Positions 1-7,835 are shown, counted from the first letter of the stretch. The stretch: DNA of 15,569 nt from Dunaliella salina (GCA_002284615.2 MU069871.1:162450-178018), one strand, 5' to 3'. The notes: generated from the letters alone by a model not told the origin. A program made the numbers and translations.

Positions 1-130
1 CACACACACACACACACACATGCATGCATGCATGCATGTATGTATGCATGTATGTGTGTATGCATGTATGTATGTATGTATGTATGTGTGTATGTATGTA
101 TGTATGTATGTATGTATGCATGTATGTTTG
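1..130. repeat. CA / TGCA / TGTA microsatellite
   Basis: The window opens with a pure CA dinucleotide run (1-20). It passes into a TGCA and then a TGTA/TGTG tetranucleotide array up to about 130. The apparent Met-His-Val-Cys reading frame across it is only the translated repeat. A short TATG array recurs at 246-275, on the other side of a LINE tail. Confidence 0.95.
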
Positions 131-132
131 TA

Positions 133-240
133 TGTGGTGGAGGGGGCACACGGCTCTTTTTTGAGCCAATGTGTCTTCTTTTCCTTAATTGATGTAGGGA
201 GAGTTTCTCTGCCTCCGTAGTTTTTCTTTTCTAGCTTTCT
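133..240 (+). mobile_element. LINE 3' tail, copy A (severely 5'-truncated)
   Basis: This ~105-bp module matches the 3' untranslated end of the plus-strand LINE at 12703-12800 almost base for base. Both contain GGTGGAGGGGGCACACGG, then a run of T, then GAGCCAATGT, and then a TTAATT(G/A)ATGTAGGGAGAG core ending in TTTCTCTGCCT. No LINE coding sequence precedes it; the microsatellite abuts it directly. It is therefore best read as a very short, 5'-truncated insertion, probably within an intron of the gene whose exon starts at 328. The identity rests on comparison within the window; no database was searched. Confidence 0.75.
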
Positions 241-327
241 TTCTTTTCTATGTATGTACGTATGTATGTATGTATAAAATTGGCCAACCTAACCTGTACT
301 CTCTGGTTCCTTCACTTGGCCTCACAG

Positions 328-1135
328 CACGGTGCTGTCAAAGGCAGGCATGCACCACAACAAGATGGCACCCAATTTTGAGATCATGCTTGACTTATTA
401 AAGGACATAAAAGGTGAGGCCCTTGTATTAGGGAATTGGTTGTCTGGGGGGGAATGGGGTTGTGCTGGTGTGTGTTGTATGCCCGCACGCATGTGTATGT
501 GGTTGCAACTGTGTGTGTGTGCATGCATGCATCTGCATGTGGAGAAGTGTGCGCGTGGTGCAAAGCTTGTCCATTAGCAAGGTGCACTAAAAAATTGAGG
601 AGACGGCTGGCGTACAAAAAGACTGACAAGGTGCATCACAAATCACCACTGCTGGCGTCTAATGAGACCACTGGCAATGTGCAGAGACATCTCTGGCAAG
701 TGTCACTGGCGTATGCAAGAAGACTGCTGTGGCATTCAAGGATTGATTGGCTGCGGTGCTCTTTGTGTGGGCTTCTTCCTGCTTTGATAGCGAGATAAAT
801 ATTATGACACAGAACAAGAATTTGTAATGCAGCCTGTTCTCTTCTTGACATGCGGGACTCTCCTACATCCAGGTGATCAAGAGACGCATGCACCTAGCCT
901 TAAAGAGCTCCTGGATGTGCTGGACAGCCCATTTTCACGGTCCTTGTGGGCTCAAATGCAGATATCCCAACAGGCCAATGGGCTTAATGTGTCGTCCTCA
1001 GGTGTGAGGAATGCAAAGGTGATCAATTTTATGCAACTGTCTTTTGATAAGACAGACATCCCTTCAGTCCATGCATCATCGCTGTTTTCACTCAAGGAAT
1101 TGTTTGCTTCTGTTGCTGGGCAGCTTGAGGAATAA
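328..1135 (+). CDS. 3' part of a small host-like gene, two exons, function unknown
   Basis: Two open segments can be spliced in frame. The exon at 328-413 follows a CTCACAG acceptor and ends AAAAG before a GTGAGG donor at 414. The exon at 873-1135 follows a CTACATCCAG acceptor and ends in TAA. The 459-bp intron is GT-AG and the phase matches (one base before, two after). The joined C-terminal peptide is about 115 residues. It starts near TVLSKAGMHHNK, is rich in Leu and Ser, contains SLKELLDVLDSPFSRSLW, and ends VAGQLEE. I recognise no domain. Upstream exons lie outside the window or are hidden by the microsatellite and LINE tail before 328. A TGTAA box at 1262-1266 is a plausible green-algal polyadenylation signal. 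An extra exon inside the intron, or an alternative donor at about 1018, cannot be excluded. Confidence 0.5.
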
Positions 1136-1717
1136 AAAGCATGAAATTAGTGTTTCTTGCATTTATTGTTGCTTGGTTCGTTATAACCGTTGCTGGGCAA
1201 AGCACAAGGTTGACAATGCTGATGATTTTGGTGGCAGCATCCAAGTCACTCATGCAAGGCCTGTAATCATGGGGTAAGCCTGCGAGTTGGACGTTGTGCA
1301 CTGCCATGATCAATTGCAGAAGTCAACCCAGGCATGCGAGCTCAAAAATGCGTTGACCAACATCAAAGGCAACCATGTTTGCTCTTCCGCATCCATTTGA
1401 AATTCAACACGCCGTTCTGGCCCAAAGGGACCATGCCTCCCTCTTGCACTAAGCATTCATGACAGAACAAATGTCTTTTCCTCAGTGGCCTTGGGTGGTT
1501 ATGCAAACAAGCTTTACTGTGGGCAAGGTTGTTGGTGTGTTAGAAAATTAGAAGTTGAGGTGAAACCACGTTAGTAAAGCAAGATGTAATTGGAAAGCTT
1601 AAGGCTTTGACGTATGAAACCTCTGCATTCCATAAAACTTTGAGGCACAATGGAAGATTCATTTAAAACCAAGAAGCTAGTTCAGTCAAGGCTCGAACTT
1701 CCCGCAATCAAAGACAA
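1136..1717. other. Probable 3' UTR and intergenic sequence
   Basis: No convincing coding segment or recognisable repeat is seen here. TGTAA occurs at 1262-1266 and again near 1584. The first would give a 3' UTR of about 140 bases for the gene ending at 1135. Confidence 0.4.
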
Positions 1718-1813
1718 TAAATGAAAAATTACGCAGGCAGAGAAAATTCCCTACATTAATTAAGGAGAAGCTGTCTCTGGTTTTATGTAAGTCCCCTGCA
1801 CATCCTCCTGTAG
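1718..1813 (-). mobile_element. LINE 3' tail, copy B
   Basis: On the minus strand this segment carries CTTAATTAATGTAGGGAA, then TTTTCTCTGCCTGCGTAATT and a T-rich end. That is the same core as copies A and D. The outer half (AGGAGGATGTGCAGGGG) is more diverged. No LINE coding sequence precedes it on the minus strand, so it is another short 5'-truncated insertion. Confidence 0.65.
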
Positions 1814-1980
1814 AGAAGCTCAAAATGGTTAAGAGTAAACACTGCTGTACACATAGACGGCATGACGTCCATGCATGAAGATACCACCTGCCTGAACCGA
1901 GCATCTACTCATTAGCAGATGTGCCAGCTGTTTCTTGCCGCTGTTTTTTTCAAGAGGACCATGCCCCTTTTGTTCAACAG

Positions 1981-2285
1981 GCAGCGGCGCAGGCGGGAGT
2001 CCATGCTTTGTTCCCCCACAGCGCTCCAAAGCCCAGCGGATGGGCTTGCTGCTAGGTGCGCTGCAGTCCTGCATGCCCTCTGCCATGCGCCTGCTTGTGG
2101 CCACCAAACAAGAGACAGCAGTGTGTGTGTGCCCTGTCCAGTGCTGCAATGTGGACTGCAAGGGCAGCATGCAATCGGGCGTCATCTGGTGCCCACACTG
2201 CCTGGGCCTGGTGTGGTGCCACGACTGTGTGAGCTCGCCCTCCTGCCGTGTGCACTGCTCAAAATGCTCACGGCAAACAGCCTGA
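1981..2285 (+). CDS. Cys-rich C-terminal exon, putative zinc-binding domain
   Basis: After a TTTTGTTCAACAG acceptor (AG at 1979-1980) an open frame runs about 101 codons to TGA at 2283-2285. It is more GC-rich than its surroundings, as expected for coding DNA. The last 55 residues hold twelve cysteines, several spaced as C-x2-C (WCPHC, WCHDC, HCSKC), plus a CC pair and nearby His. This fits a small zinc-binding module. The N-terminal half (PPQRSKAQRMGLLLGALQ) is basic and Leu-rich. I cannot assign a family. It could be the last exon of a host gene or part of an unrecognised transposon protein. The first in-frame Met lies upstream of the acceptor, so the true start is unknown. An alternative acceptor (CCCCCACAG) ends near 2020. 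Confidence 0.45.
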
Positions 2286-2659
2286 TTGCTCTAACATCCA
2301 GAAGAAAAAATACAATGGTACATTTTTCAGACACCATACAAGGAACTGCGATATACTACAATATACTTAGGCATGAGTATATCATGTTTTTTGGGGCCAG
2401 TGTGCCCCTTCTTCCAAATTTGGCGAAGGGAGACTTTTGAACCAGCATTTCGCTATTGCCTTTCTCTGTTTGTTTGAGTCAGCCTCTTTTAGCTGTGAGA
2501 ATGCTCTTTGTCTTTTGAAAAAGCAGGATCTTAGCCTTGCCTGCCTCAGCTAAGCTCACAACTTGAACGTGTGCAGCTACATTGTTTTGGCATTTCTTTC
2601 CCTTTCTTCATGGACCAGAAGACCTTTGGTTTACGCTGTGCGCCGATGGGGTTAAACAG
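2286..2659. other. Non-coding, likely 3' UTR plus intergenic
   Basis: This AT-richer stretch has no credible coding frame and no repeat that I recognise from elsewhere in the window. No TGTAA box was found close to the stop at 2285. Confidence 0.35.
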
Positions 2660-3047
2660 CTTTAAAGAAAAACAATAAAGAAGAAAGAAGGAAAAACTTT
2701 GCAGGCAGAGAAAACTCTTCCTACGTCAATTCAGGAAAGGGAGACACATTGGCTCAAAGAGCCGTGGGTCTCCCTCGCCAGAAGATGAAAAGGAATGCAA
2801 TGTGGATCAGGTGGGTTTCTAGCAGCACGCAGATCTAGGGCAATTGTGCTGTGATGAGTGTTTATTTTCGATGGCGCGCCTGGTAGAGGCAAGTTTGTGC
2901 ACAAATTGTACAGATGAGGCATGGACTTTCCTAGCCAGTGTTGCAGATTTTTGTAAGTCAATCCCCAGATTGCTGAATTGATCAAGGGTATGGGCAGTGT
3001 AGGTAGTTCCACCAACACCCAATAGGATAGCAAAGAAACAGCTTTCT
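2660..3047 (-). mobile_element. LINE 3' end, copy C: RLE C-terminus plus 3' tail
   Basis: Read on the minus strand, the ORF begins abruptly at AILLGVGGTTYTAHTL and continues through LARKVHASSVQFVHKLAST and RRAIEN to NPPDPH. This is the conserved C-terminal end of the LINE polyprotein seen in four other places here. The TAG stop that follows DPH in the other copies reads TGC here, so translation would run on into the tail. The tail has GAGACCCACGGCTCTTTG, then TGAATTGACGTAGGAAGAG and TTTTCTCTGCCTGC, and ends in a pyrimidine run. The 5' boundary, near 3047, touches the integrase scrap. Confidence 0.75.
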
Positions 3048-3059
3048 TTATTGACGTCT

Positions 3060-3254
3060 AAAACCTGGCAGGTACGGACTGAAATGCTAGCCAACGATCT
3101 CAAAATCACCCGAGGGTCATACCACTTTCAGACCCAAGGACTAGTGGAGCGCGCCAACCGGACCTTGAGCCAAGCGCTGGTGGCATTCATGCAAGAACAA
3201 ACCACAGACAAGTTAGAGGAAGAACTACCATTGGCAATTTTTGATACGTCCTGA
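3060..3254 (+). pseudogene. Ty3-type LTR retrotransposon integrase fragment
   Basis: About 65 residues match the end of the integrase catalytic core of Ty3/Gypsy-type elements. The string LKITRGSYHFQTQGLVERAN corresponds to the family pattern of a His-Pro-Gln-Thr block followed by the catalytic Glu (here in LVERANRTL). The stretch EEELPLAIF matches the usual LP-L-A-E/I-F segment. The canonical HPQT reads HFQT here. The frame ends at TGA (3252-3254), where LINE sequence resumes. No LTR, protease or RT of this element is present. It is a relic wedged between two minus-strand LINE fragments. Confidence 0.75.
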
Positions 3255-4322
3255 TGTACTTGCATGGGTGTGGGCAGTTTCCTCAAAAGCAAGCCAGGTG
3301 GTGTCATGAAAAGGATTGCCTTCAAGATTTACACAAGGTAAGGTTATGTCTGCCAGGTTTTCATCTTCCTGAATGGTCTGATGCTTGGCAATGGCATTGG
3401 CGCATTTGTGTTTCCAGCAATTCCAGCGTGGGATGTAGCCTTGAAGGAATGAGCTGGTGTAGATAAGGATATGTCTTCAAACATGCTGGCGGCGCAGCTC
3501 TGGATATAGAATTTGTTTTCTGATTTGTTATAGTGAGTCAAGGCTATCGGTGGCAATGCAAGAGTAGCCTCGGAGGATTGCTGTTTTTTGCAGCCAACTC
3601 AGCCCTCATGATATTGTTGGTGATCCCTGCTCCATTTGGATTTACATTAATTGGGCTATCACTGGCAGGGTGGCAAACACCTGCACCTACCACCTGTTTT
3701 CCGTGGTGTATACTATACACTATAGTATGGCAGCTCCCATCCGTGTATGCCCACTTACAAATTGTGGACTCGACAGACCAGATTAGGGCTAGATGAGTTG
3801 AGTGGTGGGTGGAGTTGTTGGCTACTAGTTCATAGCATGAATGGTACTTTTAGGGGTTTGTTGATGGTCAAAAGGTAATTTTTAAATTTCTCAATCTGGG
3901 TGCCTGGGATTGAGATTTGGGTCATTGCTGATGTTTCTTTCAAACTGGCAAGCCTCAGGAGCCTTCCGGGACATTCCGGAATGTCTTGTGCAGAGTCTAT
4001 GAGCCAGTTTGAGTTGTTCTCTTTTAATTTGATTCTTGCAGTGTTGATTCTTCCAGAAAGCGATTATTTGTAGGCTCCAGGAGTGGCGGAGCAGGACGAT
4101 TTCCTCGCTGACCCAGAAAGGGGGAGTGGGGNAGCTAAGGGCTGTTGAGGGCATGGCCAATATACAGCAAAGGAGGGGTCAAGCAGTATGGAGTTCAGAG
4201 TGTGGATTTGTGCTCATTGGACCTCCCCAGCTTGGTAAGAACATGAAGGTTGCTGTTGCGTTGTTTTGTTTTATTGCATTGTATATGTCATATCCAAGGA
4301 GACGTCCTGGGAATGATTTCAA
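3250..4322 (-). pseudogene. LINE fragment: methyltransferase-like end, linker, RNase H
   Basis: On the minus strand the segment starts near 4322 with a methyltransferase-like piece (YNAIKQNNATATFMFLPSW). A linker follows (WVSEEIVLLRHSW ... SNDPNLNPRHPD, ending near 3891), and then an RNase H domain from about 3790 to 3340. Visible RNase H residues are YTDGS (first Asp), MRAELAA (Glu) and IATDSLDSL (third Asp). The final Asp block reads KCANAIAKHQ, with Asn in place of the catalytic Asp. The C-terminal extension includes GNPFHDTTWLAFEE and is cut near 3250 by the integrase scrap. Several frameshifts break the ORF. One N lies near 4132. The domain order is the same as in the 7-kb element. Confidence 0.75.
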
Positions 4323-4926
4323 CTCTCATTAGAAACTTCCACCCAAATTACCAAAATTCGAATTTACAAGGTGAAGTCACTGGGACGGTCCCAAGCTAGC
4401 ATCGCTGGAAATGAATGTGCATATGCTATTGCAAAACATCAGGCAAAGCAAGCCCAGAACTGTGTGGCAGACACCGAGATCCCTGGTGCAGGACCTGGTG
4501 GAAATCCATTTAGCCAAGGAAGAAAGAGTGCATGCTGCAGGCACATCTGCGGGTCTACATACCTGCCCACAAGCTCACCTATTTCCCCAATCTTCAAGAT
4601 GCTCTCAAATCCCACGTGCATAACAAACACAAACTTGGATATGCCAATGCCAAAACAGGTTACTACTCTTACTATCAAAACTTATTACCGCAAGTAGATA
4701 AAAAAGAATCCGCAATGCCTTCAGAAATATGCCCAACATTTCTGTACCCATGAAGTGTACCATCCTGCAGTACCGCACAGGCACCCTCTACAACAAAAAA
4801 CATGCAGTACGTTTTAAAGGTCAACTGATCCATCTTCCCCCCTCCCAGGCTGCCATCAATTGGACAGCGCACTACACATGCTCTCAGGCTGCCAACACCA
4901 TATCATCTCTAACATGAAAACTGAAC
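4311..4926 (+). pseudogene. Older plus-strand LINE, left part: RNase H end and CCHC knuckle
   Basis: The plus strand carries QITKIRIYKVKS, then ASIAGNECAYAIAKHQ, which is the end of RNase H with Tyr where the catalytic Asp is expected. After a frameshift come FPNLQDALKSHVHNKHKLG and LQYRTGTLYNKKHAVRFK. After a further frame change comes a zinc knuckle, PLPGCHQLDSALHMLSGC, in which the second Cys, the His and the last Cys fit C-x7-H-x4-C while the first Cys seems to be Ser. The ORF stops at NMKTE (about 4925). The next expected residues, RHNIAG, appear at 11956, beyond the inserted 7-kb element. The 5' end is truncated head-to-head with the minus-strand fragment ending near 4322. Confidence 0.75.
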
Positions 4927-5048
4927 AAACAAGTAAAAGTAAAAGCCTACGCTGGACGTATCCAGCGTGCATTAAGGAAAGATCCCACAGTCAGCGCTGT
5001 CACTGACCATGAGTCTCACCAATATCTATACTTGGAAAAAAAATTAAA
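4927..5048 (-). other. 3' UTR of the 7-kb LINE with terminal hairpin
   Basis: Between the TAG at 5049-5051 and the 3' junction lie about 120 bases unlike the ~95-bp tail of the other LINE family. They include a T-run next to the stop, a perfect hairpin (4949-4968), and a short tail that reads CTTTTACTTTTACTTGTTT on the minus strand. This tail ends exactly where the host LINE sequence (NMKTE) begins. Confidence 0.65.
4949..4968 (-). promoter_or_regulatory. Perfect 8-bp stem, 4-base loop near the LINE 3' end
   Basis: ACGCTGGA-CGTA-TCCAGCGT forms an uninterrupted GC-rich stem about 20 bases from the 3' terminus. In several LINEs a 3' stem-loop is the site the RT recognises to start reverse transcription. 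A similar function here is inference. Confidence 0.6.
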
Positions 5049-5690
5049 CTAGTGGGGATCCAGAGGGTTGTTGGCCATCCGTTCAGGCGCGCGCCTCACT
5101 CTCTTGTGACCAGCCTGTCCGGTAGCCGCCAACTCCGGTTCTGTGTTGCCATTGCTGAAACGGATGGAATGTTTGGTGCTGTCAATTTTTGCTAGGGATT
5201 TAACTGCATGGAAGTGGAGTTTGGTAGCAGTTTTTGAGCCTTTTCTTTGGTTAAGCCTAGGTTGCAGAAAGGTTCAATTGTGTAGGGGTTGTAGATAGTT
5301 CCAGCAACTCCTATTAGAATAGTGTGTAGAGTAACTCTGTTATTACGGTGTCTCTGTCTCTGGGATTCATATTTTTTGGATGGTGGGAGGAACCTCTGCC
5401 TTCCAAAGGTAGTACAATGATGCCGTCAGGGCGACTAAGGTGTGTGTTTGACGGCCGTTGAGATGGGAAAACCCAATTTTGAATATTTCTCTGGATGTTG
5501 TCCGGAATTTCCATATCCAATGAGCAGAGCCTATCTGCATTGCATGCATCAATTGAGACAATGAAGGGTCCAAAGTCAACTTTTCTCAGTGCTTCACCAT
5601 AGATGCTGAGAGCTTGATGATGGCAACGTATACCATAGAGAATTGTGACCAGTACGCACCCTTTTTTTTTGAATTGAATAAACCCATTGC
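5049..5690 (-). pseudogene. PD-(D/E)XK (RLE-type) nuclease remnant of the 7-kb LINE
   Basis: The minus strand encodes YGEALRKVDFGPFIVSIDAC, IPDNIQRNIQNWVFPSQRP and HLSRPDGIIVLPLEGRG, which contains the RPD motif. After DRDT the sequence jumps straight to the conserved VTLHTILIGVAGTIYNPYTI. The segment with the E-x-K motif (IEIKFCEDTRPE in the copy at 12238-12684) is deleted, about 35 codons. A further frameshift near 5225 leads to the end ATKLHFHAVKSLAKIDSTKH ... NPLDPH and TAG at 5049-5051. Loss of the Glu and Lys means the nuclease is inactive. In RLE-type LINEs this nuclease nicks the target DNA. Confidence 0.75.
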
Positions 5691-5815
5691 GCATCCCCCA
5701 TTACGCACCAAAATTTTCCAAAAACCCCAAAAAGTCACCTAATTCGCACCTCAAAACCAATTTTTCTGCATTACGCAGAGCTTGAAAAAAGATAAATATT
5801 GCATAATGATCAACA
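5650..5815. mobile_element. Short AT-rich insert with TACGCA-type motifs
   Basis: Non-coding DNA separates the CCHC knuckle (ending ~5822) from the next LINE segment (TILYGIRCHHQALSIYGEAL, starting ~5650 on the minus strand). It repeats a short motif in variants: TACGCACC, TTGCGCAT, TTACGCACC, TTCGCACC and TTACGCAG. Runs of A, T and C separate them. Length and position suggest a small non-autonomous insertion, perhaps one with subterminal motifs. I found no clean terminal inverted repeats or target duplication, so the class is open. Confidence 0.4.
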
Positions 5816-5821
5816 TGCTGT

Positions 5822-6119
5822 ACGGTATTCATTCTGTTGATTTGTGGGTGGGTGCATCTGAGAAGAGTGTGGGAAATGTTATCAGGAGCACCACAAAGAG
5901 GGCAGAGAGCAGGTCCAGAATGGCATGCCTGCTGTTGTAGAGTGTGCCTGTTCTATATTTTATAATATTTGTCTGTTCTTCAAGGGTGACAGCTTTCATA
6001 TGCCAGAAAGCACTGCTAATCCTGGAGTTGACTGTGGCTTGGTGATGGTTTAGTTTCTGTAAGTTTTGCCAATTAGTAGTGTTGATATCCGCTTGCCCCA
6101 GCTTGTGCTTATCATGCAT
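5822..6119 (-). pseudogene. LINE CCHC zinc knuckle region
   Basis: The minus strand encodes MHDKHKLGQADINTTNWQNL and KYRTGTLYNSRHA, equivalent to HNKHKLG and QYRTGTLYNKKHA in the plus-strand copy. After a one-step frame change it encodes GPALCPLCGAPDNISH, then TLLRCTHPQINRMNTV. Cys-x2-Cys-x7-His-x4-Cys is the knuckle found just upstream of the RLE nuclease in R2-type and related LINEs. It is thought to help nucleic acid binding. The ORF is interrupted just after this by the insert at about 5650-5815. Confidence 0.75.
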
Positions 6120-6250
6120 GATATTTATTTGTTTATTTATTTAATTTAATTTAATTTAATCTGATTTAATTCAATTCAAATTTATTTAATTTAATTCAAT
6201 TCAAATTTATTTAATTTAATTTAGTTTGATTTATTTAATTTGTCTTGTAA
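6120..6250. repeat. AT-rich ATTTA-type array within the LINE
   Basis: This ~130-bp stretch consists almost only of A and T. It is built from TTTAATTTAA-like pentamers and a perfect 25-bp duplication (6169-6193 and 6194-6218, beginning ATTCAATTCAAATTTATTTA). It separates the RNase H part from the MHDKHKLGQAD segment. In the plus-strand copy at 4311-4926 that segment is preceded by coding sequence without such a tract, so this is an inserted or expanded repeat. Confidence 0.9.
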
Positions 6251-6281
6251 ATTTGGAAGTGTCCAAAGTTCTGCATTAGAG

Positions 6282-6985
6282 TCAGGTTTTTGATAAGTTT
6301 AGCAAGCCAGTACAGATGAAAGAAAGGATTTTCTGTCTGATTAAGCGTAGTATCAACCTCGTGAGGAGACATTGCTGCCTGGAAAGCAAGTGCATCAGCA
6401 CCTTCGTTACCAAGGATGCTACAGTGTGATTTGACTTGTGAAAATGTATGGGAGTGTGTGACATATTAATATGGTTTATGATATTGAATAGGATTTGTGC
6501 ATGTAGGTGAGTGGTCATGCTCATGGGTTTGAGGATCTGGTTTCTGATTTGGTTTATTGCTGGAGAGCTGTCAGTTGCAATGGAGGTGTGTCCTTGCTGA
6601 TGGGCGACCCGGATTGCAGCTAGCTCTGCTCTGTTAATTGTGTACATTGGGCCATGTCCCCTCGGATTTGTTGTGCAAGTGAGAGCATAAGCGCAATTTT
6701 TGCTTCCTGGGATGAAGAAAGAAGCTCCTGCTTGCTGTGTTTCTCTATTTGTAGAAGTGATGATACTGCCATCTGTGTCAAGTGTCGCCAGTCAGGGATT
6801 TTGGGCCGCAAGGGCTTCATGTACGAGCTTATGTTAAATGAAAATTTTTGTTGTTGAACACAGACTTCAAAAAGATCATGTGTGTCCTCATGCAGGAGTG
6901 CAAATCTCTTCCTCCATGTACTAGGTGCTTGAAAGGGGAAGGAGGTGTTATGTATGTATGCAAGCTGTTGGCTGCTCCTTTGCAT
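6282..6985 (-). pseudogene. RNase H domain of the 7-kb LINE
   Basis: On the minus strand all four acidic positions can be found, across two frame changes. They are TDGSIIT (first Asp, 6765-6776), INRAELAAIRVAHQQGHTS (Glu, ~6625), IATDSSPAINQI (third Asp, ~6570) and VKSHCSILGNEGADALAFQA (fourth Asp, ~6395). RNase H would degrade the RNA strand after first-strand synthesis. Upstream, 6985-6790 encodes linker sequence (STWRKRFALLHEDTHDLFEV). After the domain comes NPFFHLYWLAKLIKNLTLMQ and then the AT-rich tract. Confidence 0.85.
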
Positions 6986-7109
6986 TTGGTGTCAATTGAC
7001 ACCAAATGCCTGGAGTGTCATTTTTCAAGCACTCAAACCAGCGTGGGTTGTTTTGAAAGAGTTGCTCTTTTGCTTCATTGTTCCAAATGGCAATGAGTTG
7101 CATGTGTCT

Positions 7110-7835
7110 CTAATTTTTTTCTGGTGGAGCTAGGGGAAGATAGATTTGAGGTGGTTGAAAGGTTAAGCTTTCTGAGGGAAATTTTGCAAGGACTGTGGCA
7201 TGGTAAGGATAGCTTGTCAGCCAGCGCATGTAGCCTTTTTTGGTCCAACCTATCCGACTGGGGAGAAGCATAAAAGCTGCAGTCGGGATATCTGTGGTTT
7301 TGACAGAGGACAGGGCATGCAGGACGAGATGGTCGATAAATTCGTCGTCATGGGCAGGATGGCAAAAGGAGAAACCTGTGAATTTGGTACCAAACACGTC
7401 AGTATTGGCTCCAAATACCCTGTCGCGAGCATAAGGGCTCCAGTATGCTTTGAATTAAGCATCATGGTCAAGAGGGCTTGCGAGCTTTTCTTGCGTTGCT
7501 TGGGCATAGCGCGTGAGAGCTGTAAGGGTGTGTCCTGGTGTGCGCAAAGTGTTGGACTCTATGATATTCTGATTGCCTCTTCTAAGATGACATGTTATCT
7601 ATGCAGGAGACCCATGATTTCTGTAGCTTCATCTTGGACAGGGGGCTGTATGGAGTTGTGGAGACCAGCTTGTTTGCCTGCATTGTATGCTTGAAGTAGG
7701 ATTTGCAGGCGGTGAGGGGTAATAATGCCTGTACATTTTCCTTTGGTGTCATAAATGCATGCAGCATGAGCGGTGAATGCAACGGGAATTTTTGTCAGGC
7801 CATCACCATCCCTGTTGGATCCTGGTACCATGAGA
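7110..7835 (-). pseudogene. Methyltransferase-like module of the LINE polyprotein
   Basis: The minus strand encodes VPGSNRDGDGLTKIPVAF and GIITPHRLQILLQAYNAGKQ (7831-7600). After a frame change comes AYWSPYARDRVFGANTD, then FTGFSFCHPAHDDEFIDHLV, then PTAAFMLLPSRIGW and YMRWLTSYPYHATVLAKFP, and finally a FQPPQIYLPL end. The layout is a [N/C]-[H/P]-P-[F/Y/A] block after a Phe-rich strand, a long helix, a hydrophobic LLP strand and a final aromatic-Pro strand. It recalls amino-methyltransferases of the PCIF1 or N6-adenine type. The CHPAH block would replace NPPF. This is a pattern-level inference. Two other copies in the window show the same module, so it is a genuine conserved domain even if the name is wrong. 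Confidence 0.45.

Noticed and set aside
20..220. Met-His-Val-Cys repeat reading frame at the left edge
   Set aside because: It is a translated microsatellite followed by LINE tail, with no gene features.
1829..2255. Minus-strand reading frames opposite the Cys-rich exon
   Set aside because: The plus strand has the better case: an acceptor site, ordered Cys pairs and a clean stop. The minus frames are shadows in GC-rich coding DNA.
4927..5045. A plus-strand coding stretch reading VKVKAYAGRIQRALRKDP
   Set aside because: It coincides with the hairpin-bearing 3' UTR of the minus-strand element and starts at its junction. No family is recognised.
7200..7694. 164-codon plus-strand frame
   Set aside because: It is antisense to the conserved methyltransferase-like LINE module, which recurs elsewhere on the strand assigned here.
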